In this document: one piece after another, positions 1-9,310 of the stretch
Numbering within the stretch: the first letter of the stretch is position 1
Layout of the letters: each line of letters starts with the position of its first letter
Assembly (NCBI RefSeq): GCF_051379705.1
Contig: NZ_CP179868.1
Span: forward strand, 1,178,001-1,242,000
DNA length: 64,000 nucleotides
Direction: 5' to 3'
DNA from: Ekhidna sp051379705
GTDB taxonomy: Bacteria > Bacteroidota > Bacteroidia > Cytophagales > Cyclobacteriaceae
Notes under the pieces: generated by a model
What the model saw: only the letters and a program-made list of their open reading frames with translations
What the model was told of the DNA's origin: nothing
Databases searched by the model: none
Made by a program: the position numbers and the translations under genes

Positions 1-365
1 ACCTTACAACCAAGGCTCAACTGCTCAATAAACTTGAGAGAGACACAGAATTGGATCAAACTATATCAGAGATTTCAAACATGGATCAGTCTGCCAATGA
101 AGTAAATGCATTTTGCATTTTCCTGCTCAGAATTGATAAACCAGAAGCAGCACTTCAATCATTAAACACGAATATTAAAAAATACCCAGATGCCTGGTTC
201 CTGAAGCTGAACCGAGGCTTGGCCAATTACTTTCTGGATAATCAAACAAAAGCATTAAAAGAGCTAAAAGCAGTAAGGGAGTTAACTCCTGATTTTTTCA
301 AGCAGCGTATGGAAGAAATCGTAGCAGAAGTAGAGGCAGGCACATATAAAATACCTAGATCATGA
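1..365 (+). CDS. C-terminal part of a TPR-like helical protein (5' end outside window)
   Basis: The reading frame is open from the first full codon at position 3 to the stop at 363-365, so the gene starts upstream of the window. The visible 120 or so residues form paired amphipathic helices resembling degenerate TPR units: a segment around PEAALQSLNTNIKKYPDAW, then one around LDNQTKALKELKAVRELTP. This looks like the C-terminal repeat part of a larger protein. The start codon cannot be known; the TTG at 51 is unlikely to be it. The stop abuts the stop of the next, convergent gene with no spacer and no terminator hairpin. Function unknown. Confidence 0.6.
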   Translation, partial: LTTKAQLLNKLERDTELDQTISEISNMDQSANEVNAFCIFLLRIDKPEAALQSLNTNIKKYPDAWFLKLNRGLANYFLDNQTKALKELKAVRELTPDFFKQRMEEIVAEVEAGTYKIPRS

Positions 366-1352
366 TTATGCAGACATCAATGCTGCAGCTCTCTGATATT
401 CTGTTGGTGTTTGACCTGTCACTTTCTTGAACGAGGCGTAAAAAGCAGAGGGTGAGGTGAATCCAACGTCGTAAGCCAGCGATTCAATTTTCAAATGCTC
501 CTTTTTAGAATCAAGGAGCATTTGTTTTATTTCTTCAATTCGAAAATAGTTAAGTGCTTCAGGAAATGATCGATTGTATAACTGTTTTACACTTCGAGTA
601 ACCAAGTAAGAAGGAATTCCGTGCTGGCTGGAGAATTGTTGAAGATTCAGTCCTTGCTCTCTAAATACCTTCTGATTTTCAAAAGCTTCTTTAACCTTAG
701 ACAGTGTATTATCTGATAATTTAACGGTTAAGCCTTTTGCAAAACCTCCTGATTTGAACGATTGATAAAAAATCCAATAAAGAAATACAGATGCGATGAT
801 TGACCCGAAAGCATAGTCCATCATAGTATTAGAGAGGTGTTGATAAGCCAATGCCAACCACACACCGGAAGTCATGAAAAGAACTTTTCGATCCCAGCTT
901 GATCCCTTTTGAAATTTTGTGGCGTATACCCAGGAAGCAATCAAGTAGAGCAATAGGACAATCGTACCTCCTTTATACATAATTGTTTCCCACCGACTAG
1001 GGCTTACAATGTAGCATCCTAAAGCTCCGGATACGGGCAATATAAAATGTACTGCACTTCTAATTTTAAAGCTCTTATCAGCTTGCACAAATAACCAAAT
1101 CAACGGGCCGATTGATGCTAGTCCTAAGAAACCTAATGCCAATCCAACAGGCGCTATATCATTAGCCAGAAAGTAAATGATTGATTTTCCAACTCGAAGG
1201 CATATCGCCAACAAGATTAAGCCAACCCAAAGGTGTCTTGAGTTTTCTTTTCGTTTTATGGATAGGAAGAAAATCGAAAGGAACAATGAAATTGCAACTG
1301 CACTTCCGGATAAAACGCCAAATATTCCAATGGTATTCACAAGGATTACCAT
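366..1352 (-). CDS. AraC-family regulator with N-terminal membrane domain
   Basis: A 328-residue protein. Roughly residues 1-205 hold about six hydrophobic segments, and residues 220-325 form an AraC/XylS DNA-binding domain. The second helix-turn-helix is well kept: IESLAYDVGFTSPSAFYASF followed by KKVTGQTPTEYQ. Membrane-anchored AraC proteins of this design are common in Bacteroidota, where the membrane half is presumed to sense a signal; ligand and targets are unknown. It is the last gene of a minus-strand series (alaS, gatB, TlpA-like lipoprotein, this gene), 30 bp after the lipoprotein gene, so it may be co-transcribed. A second protein of the same design lies at 52659-53813. Confidence 0.85.
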   Translation of the reverse strand: MVILVNTIGIFGVLSGSAVAISLFLSIFFLSIKRKENSRHLWVGLILLAICLRVGKSIIYFLANDIAPVGLALGFLGLASIGPLIWLFVQADKSFKIRSAVHFILPVSGALGCYIVSPSRWETIMYKGGTIVLLLYLIASWVYATKFQKGSSWDRKVLFMTSGVWLALAYQHLSNTMMDYAFGSIIASVFLYWIFYQSFKSGGFAKGLTVKLSDNTLSKVKEAFENQKVFREQGLNLQQFSSQHGIPSYLVTRSVKQLYNRSFPEALNYFRIEEIKQMLLDSKKEHLKIESLAYDVGFTSPSAFYASFKKVTGQTPTEYQRAAALMSA

Positions 1353-1382
1353 ACGGTTAAATCTTAAAAAGAGTTCAGAATT

Positions 1383-2489
1383 TTATCCGAATATCTCTTT
1401 CAGCTTGGCGGCAAGACTGGCGCCTCGTAGATTTTTGGCAATGATAATCCCGTCAGGGTCAATTAGAAATGTTGCTGGTATAGCTCCTACCTGGTAATCC
1501 TGAGCGGCTTCACTTCTCCAGTACTTTAAGTCAGACACATGCAGCCAAGGCAATCCGTCTTGCTCTATCGCCTGAAGCCACTTGTCACGCGTTCTATCCA
1601 ATGAAACACCCAATATTTCAAAATTATGATCAGAATATTCATTGTAGAGTCGAACGACATTCGGATTTTCTGCTCGACATGGTCGGCACCATGCTGCCCA
1701 AAAGTCGATTAGAACGTAATTTCCTTTCAAAGAGCTCAACTTGACCACCTCACCATTTGGGTTTTGAAGAGCAATCTCAGGAGCTTCTTTTCCTATAGCC
1801 AGACTTTTCTTGGATGACACTTGTGAAATTAAAGATGCTACATGAAAATTTTCTGGCATCTCTGCCTGAAGCTCGGTAGCAATAGAATCAATGAAGTATA
1901 CATTTTGGTTTGCATCGATCATTTGCAACCCGTAGAATGCTGATAACGATGGGCTAGCCTCACGAATTAATCCTTTTAGCTCTGCTTCAGCTTCCTTGGC
2001 AAGATCCATCATTTGATATTGTATACTTTGAAATGTCTCAGAATCACTTTCAGCGCGAGCTTTACGTTGAGCGTTTTGCATTCCTTGAATCTGAGTGCGA
2101 AACCTCTCCATCAAGGCGTCCATTTGTTGCTTGTATTCGGTATCATAGGATCCTGATATTTCAGAAAAACCGCGTGGGTCATTGCCATCCGCATTTACAA
2201 CTACTTCCGTTTCCTCTCCTGTCAAAACAAGTGTAATAATCTGCTTTCCGTTGAAATTGACACGATAGAAAGCAGGTTCTTGTATATCCAGATAAGTGCC
2301 GAAAGACCCATCAGTATCCACCTGAAGCGTATCTAAAGTTTGAACGCCATTTTCTGTTATTTGCTCCACATAAGCAAAACCTCCTGGGGAGAATTGCTCT
2401 AAGTTGCCGGAAAGCTTTACGCCATCTGTGGCCGTTTGATCACATCCAAGGAGGAATAAGACAAATACTAAAATTGAAATATGCTTCAT
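1383..2489 (-). CDS. TlpA-like thioredoxin-fold lipoprotein (DUF4369 + AhpC/TSA-type domain)
   Basis: A 368-residue exported protein. The N-terminus is a lipoprotein signal with lipobox LLGC (Cys16). Residues about 25-115 look like a DUF4369 beta domain, then a helical linker leads to a C-terminal thioredoxin fold from about residue 233, with the redox motif WCRPC at 267-271 in the context DFWAAWCRPC. This arrangement is typical of Bacteroidota thiol-disulfide oxidoreductases anchored facing the periplasm. Likely role is thiol redox control of envelope proteins; the substrate is unknown. It lies 9 bp downstream of gatB and is probably in the same transcript. Confidence 0.88.
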   Translation of the reverse strand: MKHISILVFVLFLLGCDQTATDGVKLSGNLEQFSPGGFAYVEQITENGVQTLDTLQVDTDGSFGTYLDIQEPAFYRVNFNGKQIITLVLTGEETEVVVNADGNDPRGFSEISGSYDTEYKQQMDALMERFRTQIQGMQNAQRKARAESDSETFQSIQYQMMDLAKEAEAELKGLIREASPSLSAFYGLQMIDANQNVYFIDSIATELQAEMPENFHVASLISQVSSKKSLAIGKEAPEIALQNPNGEVVKLSSLKGNYVLIDFWAAWCRPCRAENPNVVRLYNEYSDHNFEILGVSLDRTRDKWLQAIEQDGLPWLHVSDLKYWRSEAAQDYQVGAIPATFLIDPDGIIIAKNLRGASLAAKLKEIFG

Positions 2490-2498
2490 CGTTATTAA

Positions 2499-3956
2499 CT
2501 AATTCTTTTTCTGCAACGCATCTATTAAGAGATCGTTCATTTTTTTTGGATCCGCTGTTCCCTTGGTTCTCCTCATCACCTCCCCCATAAACATACCCAA
2601 CAAATTTTTCTTTCCATTTTGATAAGCTTTAACCTTATCAGGAAAGGCATCTAAGACTTGTAAAATTACATCTGAAAAATCATCTTCTGTACTTAACTCA
2701 ATTTCAAGATCATTCAAAACTTCTTTTACAGATTTTGTTTGATGAATGAGCGCTGGATAAACATTGTTTCGGGCGATGGATGAATTAAGTGTCCCGTCTT
2801 CTATCAAATCAACTAAATCTGCTAATTGATCAGAACTAAGTGGCATTCGAATGAGATCCGCAGGTTGCTCATTCAGAGTAGATTTAATCGAACCCATAAC
2901 CCAATTTGCCACACGTTTATAATGCGTTGTTTTTTGACACGTCTCGTTGAAGAATTTTGCAATTTCCAGATCATCCGTTAGAACCGCAGCGTCGTAATAT
3001 GATAGTGAATATTCCGTTTGAAACTTATTTCTAAACTGCCTCGGTGTATCAGGCATCTCGTTCCTTATCTCGTTCAACCATTGCTCTGAAACTTCAAATG
3101 GACTTAGGTCAGGTTCGGGGAAATAGCGATAATCATTTAGTTCTTCTTTTGCTCTCATACTGGCCGTCGTACCCTTATTTGCATCGAACAAGCGCGTTTC
3201 TGATATCACTTCTTTTCCTTGTTCAATGAGTAGAATCTGTCGCTTCATTTCAAACTCAATGGCGCGTCCTACATTACGGATCGAGTTCATATTTTTGACT
3301 TCTACTTTTTTGCCAAGTTGTGTTTCTTCATATTTCTTAACTGAAATATTCGCATCACACCGAAGAGATCCTTGCTCCATATTTCCGTCACAAATCTCGA
3401 GGTAGCGTACCATTCGCCGAATTTCTGCGAGCAATACCATTGCTTCCTCTGCGGTTGAAATTACGGGTTCAGTTACAAGCTCAATTAACGGTACGCCGGC
3501 ACGATTCAAGTCAATCAGTGAATCATTTGATTGTTCATCGTGAATTGACTTACCCGCATCTTCCTCCAAATGAATACGATTGAGTTTAATGCTAACTTCA
3601 GATTGATCTTTTAGCTGCACAGCAATTTCACCGCCTATACATATTGGTGTCTGATCTTGTGTAGTCTGAAAACCTTTGGGTAAATCCGGGTAGAAATAGT
3701 TCTTTCTATCAAAAATGCAGTATCTGGAAATCTCGCTATTGCATGCTAGTCCCATACGGATTGCGTATTCAACGGCCTTTTTATTCAACCGTGGCATAGT
3801 GCCTGGATGAGCAAGCGTAATCACACTCACATTGGTATTTGCAGGCTGTCCATATGCGGTTGAATCGGATGAGAAAAGCTTACTTTTTGTAGCCAACTGA
3901 ACGTGAACCTCAAGTCCGACAACAAGTTGATAGTCGCTATTAACCTTCTCTTCCAT
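2499..3956 (-). CDS. gatB: Asp-tRNA(Asn)/Glu-tRNA(Gln) amidotransferase subunit B
   Basis: Full-length GatB (485 aa). It begins with the characteristic YQLVVGLEVHVQLATKSKLF and contains RKNYFYPDLPKGFQ, LEEDAGKS, DLNRAGVPLIELVTEP and GSLRCDANIS, followed by the helical GatB/YqeY tail. It is the catalytic and tRNA-binding subunit of the GatCAB complex that amidates mischarged tRNA in the cytoplasm. The gatA and gatC genes are not in this window. The start codon directly abuts the alaS stop codon, so the two translation genes are almost certainly co-transcribed. Confidence 0.97.
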   Translation of the reverse strand: MEEKVNSDYQLVVGLEVHVQLATKSKLFSSDSTAYGQPANTNVSVITLAHPGTMPRLNKKAVEYAIRMGLACNSEISRYCIFDRKNYFYPDLPKGFQTTQDQTPICIGGEIAVQLKDQSEVSIKLNRIHLEEDAGKSIHDEQSNDSLIDLNRAGVPLIELVTEPVISTAEEAMVLLAEIRRMVRYLEICDGNMEQGSLRCDANISVKKYEETQLGKKVEVKNMNSIRNVGRAIEFEMKRQILLIEQGKEVISETRLFDANKGTTASMRAKEELNDYRYFPEPDLSPFEVSEQWLNEIRNEMPDTPRQFRNKFQTEYSLSYYDAAVLTDDLEIAKFFNETCQKTTHYKRVANWVMGSIKSTLNEQPADLIRMPLSSDQLADLVDLIEDGTLNSSIARNNVYPALIHQTKSVKEVLNDLEIELSTEDDFSDVILQVLDAFPDKVKAYQNGKKNLLGMFMGEVMRRTKGTADPKKMNDLLIDALQKKN

Positions 3957-6572
3957 TTAAGAAGCTTCGATCATCTCTTTCCCAAGCTTTAGCGCTTCAT
4001 CCAGTCCGGAAAGGTCTTTGCCTCCGGCAGTGGCATAGAAAGGCTGCCCTCCGCCACCACCTTTAATGGCACTTGCCATTTTTCGAATAATTTCATTAGC
4101 ATTCATACCATTCTGGACCAAATCATCAGCTAACATCACAGTGAGCATTGGCTTTGAATTGATATCGGCTGCTATCAGAAGCACCAGGTTATCTACTTCA
4201 CGCTTTAGCTCAAAAGCAATCTGCTTCATGCTATCTGCAGATGGAAATTCACCTTTGTAGGTAATTAAGCTTTTTCCATTCACCCCAACTGCTGAACTCT
4301 TTAGTTGATTTTTAATTTGACCAGCTTGTTGCTGGTTCATTTCTTCAATCTTCTTCTGATTGGATAGGTTTTCTTTTACCAGGCTTTCGATCGTCTTTTT
4401 AAGATCCTTAGGATGCTTTAGCATCTCTTCTACTTCGGCAAGGAGTTCTAGTTTTTGAGCATAATATTTTTCTGCTTGCAACGAGGTGACAGCCTCAATC
4501 CTTCTTACCCCAGCTGCACTCGATCCCTCACTGACTATTTTAAACATCCCGATATTTCCAGTACGAGGAACGTGAGTGCCGCCGCATAGTTCTACGGAAT
4601 AGTTTTTATCAAAAGTGATTACCCGAACAAAATCACCATACTTTTCACCAAACAGTGCCATTGCACCCATTTTTTTCGCTTCATCTATTGGCACATTTTG
4701 CTTTTCATTCAATTCAATATTGGCTCTGATTTTTTCGTTTACCATTCGTTCTATTTCTTCAATTTCCTCATCTGACACCTTAGCAAAATGAGAAAAATCG
4801 AATCGTAAGATTTTATCATTAACAAGTGATCCTTTTTGCTGAACATGATCTCCAAGCACCTGACGAAGTGCAGCGTGAAGCAGGTGAGTTGCAGAGTGAT
4901 TGTTTTCTGTCAGCCTTCTTCTACTCTCATTGACTACAGCGCGTACTTCTCCATCTATCTGCTGAGGAAGCTTCTTCACAAAGTGCACGATAAGATCGTT
5001 TTCCTTCTTTGTGTCAATCACCTCAATTTTCACCTCTCCGAACTGCAAATAGCCTGTATCGCCAACCTGACCTCCACTTTCGGCATAGAACGGTGTTTTT
5101 TCGAGTACAATTTGATAATGGACTTTATCTTTTTGCTTCACCTCCCTGTAACGCATAACCTGAGTGGCTGCCTGTGTATCGGTATATCCAAGGAAAACAG
5201 TCTCCTCACCTTCATTCACAACCGTCCAATCACCTGTTGTTTGCTTTCCAACGCTCTTAGATCGATTCTTCTGAACCTCCATTTCTTTTTGAAAGCCCTG
5301 CTCATCAACTTCCATATTGTTTTCTCGAGCTATCAGTGCTGTTAAATCCAGTGGAAATCCATAGGTATCATAAAGCTCGAAAGCGGTTGATCCTTCTATC
5401 ACTTTGGCATTACCAGATGTAATTGTGTCCAATTTTTTTAATCCATTATCTAATGTTCGAAGGAAAGAGAGTTCTTCCTCTTTGATCACCTTGGCAATGA
5501 AGTCTTTCTGTTCGGTAAGTTCAGGGAAGACACCATCAAATTGATCGACAAGAATGTCGAGCATCTCGAAAAGGAATGGTTCTTTAAATCCAAGAAAAGT
5601 GTATCCATACCTCACCGCCCTGCGCAAAATTCTACGAATAACATATCCGGCTTTATTGTTGCTGGGCAGCTGTCCGTCAGCTATGGTGAAAGAAATCGCT
5701 CTTATGTGATCTGAAATAACACGAATTGCGATATCTGTTTTTTCATCTTTGCCGTACTCGACACCAGCTTTCTTTGCCACCCATTGAATCAAAGGCTGAA
5801 ATACATCTGTATCATAATTTGACTGCTTGCCTTGAATCGCCATAGCCAGACGCTCAAAACCCATCCCGGTATCTACATGCTTCTCCGGAAGATTTTCTAA
5901 ACTTCCATTGGCTAGTCTGTTGTATTGAATAAAAACAAGATTCCAGATTTCAACCACCTGGGGATGATCCTGATTCACCAAATCTTTTCCTGGTGCTTTA
6001 TCAACTTCACTTTGTGGTCTTAAATCAATATGAAGCTCGGAACATGGCCCGCAAGGTCCTGTATCGCCCATTTCCCAAAAATTATCCTTTTTGTTGCCAT
6101 TTAGTACCCGCTCTTCAGGTAGGAATTGCATCCAAATTTCCTTCGCCTCAGTGTCCTGGTCAAGATTTTCGCTGCTATCTCCCTCAAAAATTGTGGCGTA
6201 AAAACGATCTTCCGGAAGATTAAAACGGTCTACCAACAATTCCCACGCCCATTCAATGGCCTCCTTTTTGAAATAATCGCCAAAAGACCAGTTTCCGAGC
6301 ATTTCAAACATCGTATGATGATAGGTATCAATACCTACCTCTTCCAGATCATTGTGCTTACCAGAGACACGCAAACATTTTTGTGTGTCAGAAACTCTTT
6401 TGTTTTCCGCAACTTTATTGCCCAAAAAATAGTCTTTAAACTGATTCATGCCTGCATTTGTAAACATGAGAGTAGGATCATTTTGTACCACAATAGGCGC
6501 AGAAGGAACAATTTTGTGAGTTTTGCTTTCGAAAAAGTCGAGGAAAGTTTTCCTGATTGCTTTGGAATCCAT
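3957..6572 (-). CDS. alaS: alanyl-tRNA synthetase
   Basis: Full-length AlaRS (871 aa) starting MDSKAIRKTFLDFFESK. The class II catalytic core includes TNAGMNQFKDYFLG and the GDTGPCGPCSE segment. The editing domain carries the zinc/editing motifs SATHLLHAAL and CGGTH, and the C-Ala domain ends in a glycine-rich KGGGGGQPFYATAGG block. It charges tRNA-Ala and hydrolyses mischarged Ser/Gly-tRNA-Ala. It is the first gene of a minus-strand group with gatB, and is divergent from the M23 peptidase gene across a 139-bp AT-rich gap. Confidence 0.98.
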   Translation of the reverse strand: MDSKAIRKTFLDFFESKTHKIVPSAPIVVQNDPTLMFTNAGMNQFKDYFLGNKVAENKRVSDTQKCLRVSGKHNDLEEVGIDTYHHTMFEMLGNWSFGDYFKKEAIEWAWELLVDRFNLPEDRFYATIFEGDSSENLDQDTEAKEIWMQFLPEERVLNGNKKDNFWEMGDTGPCGPCSELHIDLRPQSEVDKAPGKDLVNQDHPQVVEIWNLVFIQYNRLANGSLENLPEKHVDTGMGFERLAMAIQGKQSNYDTDVFQPLIQWVAKKAGVEYGKDEKTDIAIRVISDHIRAISFTIADGQLPSNNKAGYVIRRILRRAVRYGYTFLGFKEPFLFEMLDILVDQFDGVFPELTEQKDFIAKVIKEEELSFLRTLDNGLKKLDTITSGNAKVIEGSTAFELYDTYGFPLDLTALIARENNMEVDEQGFQKEMEVQKNRSKSVGKQTTGDWTVVNEGEETVFLGYTDTQAATQVMRYREVKQKDKVHYQIVLEKTPFYAESGGQVGDTGYLQFGEVKIEVIDTKKENDLIVHFVKKLPQQIDGEVRAVVNESRRRLTENNHSATHLLHAALRQVLGDHVQQKGSLVNDKILRFDFSHFAKVSDEEIEEIERMVNEKIRANIELNEKQNVPIDEAKKMGAMALFGEKYGDFVRVITFDKNYSVELCGGTHVPRTGNIGMFKIVSEGSSAAGVRRIEAVTSLQAEKYYAQKLELLAEVEEMLKHPKDLKKTIESLVKENLSNQKKIEEMNQQQAGQIKNQLKSSAVGVNGKSLITYKGEFPSADSMKQIAFELKREVDNLVLLIAADINSKPMLTVMLADDLVQNGMNANEIIRKMASAIKGGGGGQPFYATAGGKDLSGLDEALKLGKEMIEAS

Positions 6573-6711
6573 TTAGGAATGAAAAATTAGAATGTTACTG
6601 TAAAATCTTGTAATTATGAAAAAATCTCAAATATCCGTAAATTGCAGCGGTAATTTGTAAACCACCAGCAAAATGCATTTTACAAAATTACGATAATTAC
6701 CCTATCAACCC

Positions 6712-7695
6712 ATGGCTAAAATTAAGTACTACTATGACACTGAATCTTGCCGGTATGAGCGCATCAAAGTCTCTTCCTGGGACATTGTGATTAACCTGTT
6801 AGGATTCCTCGTAGTTTCTTCCATTATTGGATTAGGAATTTTTTTTGTCACCGATCACTACTTTGAATCACCAGCAAAAGCTTCTCTACGAAAAGAAAAC
6901 GAGGAACTCAAACTATACTACGAGCTTTTAGAAAATGATCTTGAAGAAGCCAATAACATGCTGGCTGTTCTCGAAGAGCGCGATGATGACATCTATCGAG
7001 TCGTATTTGGTGTGGAGCCTATTCCTGGTGAAATTAGATCTGCCGGGGTTGGAGGATCGAATCGTTACCGAGAGCTTTTGGAGAAAGGTCTGGAGCGTGA
7101 AGAATTGATTCTTAACAATATGCAACGTATTGATAAGCTCAAAAAGCAGATGTACATCCAAACCAAATCTTATGATGATATCATGAGCATGGCGAGAGAT
7201 AAAGAAGCGCTGCTTGCTAGCATGCCTGCAATTCAGCCTGTATCAAACAAAGAGTTAAAAAGGCTTGCCTCAGGTTTCGGCTATCGAATGCACCCGATTT
7301 ACAAAGTACGAAAAATGCATACAGGTACAGACTTCTCACTTCCAACTGGTACTCCTGTATATGCAACCGGGGATGGTCAAATAGTTTATACTAAAACCAA
7401 GTTTTCCGGATATGGAAAACATATCAAAATAAAGCACGGATTTGGGTATCAAACACTTTATGCGCATTTAAGTGAGTTTATAGTAAAACCTGGACAGAAA
7501 GTAAAAAGAGGTCAGGTTATTGGATACTCGGGTAATACCGGAGGTTCTACTGCTCCTCATTTACACTATGAAGTAATCAAAGACAATAAGAAAGTAAATC
7601 CAGTTAATTTCTTCTATCAGGATTTGAGTGATGAAGAATATGCTGAAGTACTGAGACTTTCATCTTTGGAAAATCAGTCTATGGGTAACTATTAG
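6712..7695 (+). CDS. membrane-anchored M23 (LytM-type) metallopeptidase
   Basis: A 327-residue protein with one membrane helix at about residues 23-47, a coiled coil at about 58-165, and a C-terminal M23 domain. The zinc motifs are visible: HTGTD (HxxxD) near residue 204 and HLHYEV (HxH) near 285, with GHHIKIKHG-like strand context (GKHIKIKHGFGYQTLYAHLS). All ligands appear present, so it may be an active endopeptidase of peptidoglycan cross-links or an activator of amidases. The start ATGGCTAAA at 6712 gives the usual short cytoplasmic tail before the membrane helix. It is followed by a strong terminator. Confidence 0.92.
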   Translation: MAKIKYYYDTESCRYERIKVSSWDIVINLLGFLVVSSIIGLGIFFVTDHYFESPAKASLRKENEELKLYYELLENDLEEANNMLAVLEERDDDIYRVVFGVEPIPGEIRSAGVGGSNRYRELLEKGLEREELILNNMQRIDKLKKQMYIQTKSYDDIMSMARDKEALLASMPAIQPVSNKELKRLASGFGYRMHPIYKVRKMHTGTDFSLPTGTPVYATGDGQIVYTKTKFSGYGKHIKIKHGFGYQTLYAHLSEFIVKPGQKVKRGQVIGYSGNTGGSTAPHLHYEVIKDNKKVNPVNFFYQDLSDEEYAEVLRLSSLENQSMGNY

Positions 7696-7716
7696 GTTAT
7701 TAAGAAATTAAAAGTG

Positions 7717-7755
7717 AAGCGGTTGGTCAATTTGGCCAACCGCTTTTTTTATTTT
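7717..7755 (+). terminator. rho-independent terminator after the M23 gene
   Basis: A perfect 10-bp stem (AAGCGGTTGG at 7717-7726 with CCAACCGCTT at 7736-7745) is followed by a T tract at 7744-7755. It lies 21 bp after the M23 stop codon and before the CapA gene. Confidence 0.92.
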
Positions 7756-7763
7756 GCAGGACA

Positions 7764-8951
7764 ATGAAATCGCGTTACCTGTTTTTACTTTTTGGTGTGG
7801 CTTTGGCCTGCAAGACCGCAAAGCCAATTGCAGATAGCTCCGATGACCAACTGGATGTTATTGAAACTCTTTTAGAAGCTGAACATGATTCAGTATATCT
7901 AATCACTCAGGCTGGCGATACATTGTCAAGTTTAGATGAGGAGGTAGAAATATCGCTCAGCAGAGTGCTTCCAGATACAGTAACCATTGCGGCTGTTGGT
8001 GATATTATGGTTGGGACAAATTTTCCAAACACCTCCTACTTACCAAAAGACACCGCAAAATATTTATGGAATCATGTGCGTCCTTTTCTTCAGCAGGCGG
8101 ACATTACGTTTGGGAATTTGGAAGGAACAATCTTAAATGATGGTGGGGAACAAAAGGAATGTAACAATCCGAAACTCTGCTATCTCTTTAGATCTCCAGA
8201 GTATCTGGCTGAAAATTTTCGAGAGAATGGTTTTGATTTGATGAGTGTCGCAAACAATCATGCAAATGATTTTGGAGCAACCGGCAGAAAGAATACCCAA
8301 CGAGTACTTGATTCATTAGAAATTGCTCATGCAGGCTCAATCGATCAACCTTATGTGATTACAAAAATTGGTCAACTCAAAATTGGTTTTTGTGCTTTTG
8401 CACCAAATAGAGGAACGGCCAGCATTCATCAATACGAAAACATGAGATCTACAATTCAATTACTGGATTCACTTACCGATATTGTCATAGCTTCATTTCA
8501 CGCAGGAGCTGAAGGATCCAAACATCAGCATGTTACTCGAAAAAGAGAGTTTTACTACGGTGAGGATCGTGGGAATGTATACGAGCTTTCTCACATGATG
8601 ATTGACAATGGTGCTGATGTGATTTTAGGCCATGGCCCGCACATTGTTCGAGCGATAGAGGTTTACAAAGAGCGAATCATCGCCTACAGTCTTGGAAATT
8701 TCTTGACATACGGAAGATTTAATTTAAGAGGCTTAGCTGGCGAAGCTCCCCTTCTGGAAGTCCAAATGGATGCTTCAGGAAGGTTTTTGCAAGGTAAGAT
8801 TCATGCGTTCAGACAAAGTTATTCGCTCGGTCCAAGAAATGATTCTAATCTTTCTTCGATAAAAACAATCCAACGATTATCTTTGGAAGACTTCCCTGAA
8901 AATCCGGTGATGATAAATGCGAGTGGAAGTATCGAGTATAAAGAAAACTAA
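7764..8951 (+). CDS. CapA-family (poly-gamma-glutamate type) metallophosphatase-fold lipoprotein
   Basis: A 395-residue protein whose N-terminus ends in a lipobox-like VALAC, so probably an envelope lipoprotein. From residue 72 it matches the CapA/PgsA fold: TIAAVGDIMVGTNF, GNLEGTI, SVANNHANDFG, ASFHAGAEG, and a final LGHGPHIVRAIEVYK with YSLGNFLTYG. These are the metal-binding loops of a calcineurin-like phosphoesterase used by the family. CapA proteins act in poly-gamma-glutamate capsule assembly in some Gram-positives, but no capBC genes are near, so that role is not supported here. A lone envelope phosphoesterase is the safer description. Confidence 0.88.
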   Translation: MKSRYLFLLFGVALACKTAKPIADSSDDQLDVIETLLEAEHDSVYLITQAGDTLSSLDEEVEISLSRVLPDTVTIAAVGDIMVGTNFPNTSYLPKDTAKYLWNHVRPFLQQADITFGNLEGTILNDGGEQKECNNPKLCYLFRSPEYLAENFRENGFDLMSVANNHANDFGATGRKNTQRVLDSLEIAHAGSIDQPYVITKIGQLKIGFCAFAPNRGTASIHQYENMRSTIQLLDSLTDIVIASFHAGAEGSKHQHVTRKREFYYGEDRGNVYELSHMMIDNGADVILGHGPHIVRAIEVYKERIIAYSLGNFLTYGRFNLRGLAGEAPLLEVQMDASGRFLQGKIHAFRQSYSLGPRNDSNLSSIKTIQRLSLEDFPENPVMINASGSIEYKEN

Positions 8952-8968
8952 AAGCCTACTCACCTACA

Positions 8969-9307
8969 GTGCCCTACAAGGAAAAGGAAATTGAAAAGAA
9001 GTACTACACCATCGGCGAAGTTGCCGACGAGTTAGGTGTAGCCACTTCTCTTATCCGTTTTTGGGAAGGAGAGTTTGATAACATCAAGCCTAAGAAAAAC
9101 CGAAAAGGCAACAGGCAATTCACAAAAGACGATCTTCAGAACGTCAAACTTATCTACCACCTAGTTAAGGAAAAAGGATACACACTCCAGGGAGCACGTG
9201 ACTTCATCGCCAACGGCGGTGAGACAGCTTCAGACAAAATGGAGATGATAGAATCCCTGAAAAAAATCAGAAAATTCCTTACCGAACTCAAAAACGAACT
9301 ACAATAA
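8969..9307 (+). CDS. MerR-family transcriptional regulator
   Basis: A 112-residue protein with a GTG start at 8969, chosen because the N-terminus MPYKEKEIEKKYY is the conserved opening of this Bacteroidota group. The winged helix-turn-helix reads YTIGEVADELGVATSLIRFW with EGEFDNIKPKKNRKGNRQFT, followed by a short helical tail. There are no cysteines of the metal-sensing type, so the signal is unknown. It sits 17 bp after the CapA gene and 3 bp before dprA, and probably shares a transcript with both. Confidence 0.92.
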   Translation: MPYKEKEIEKKYYTIGEVADELGVATSLIRFWEGEFDNIKPKKNRKGNRQFTKDDLQNVKLIYHLVKEKGYTLQGARDFIANGGETASDKMEMIESLKKIRKFLTELKNELQ

Positions 9308-9310
9308 TCC

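Noticed and set aside
4836..5345. 169-codon frame opposite alaS
   Set aside because: Entirely antisense to a conserved housekeeping gene, with no family features.
7764..8951. Poly-gamma-glutamate capsule locus
   Set aside because: Only the CapA-like gene is present; no ligase or synthase partner lies in the surroundings.
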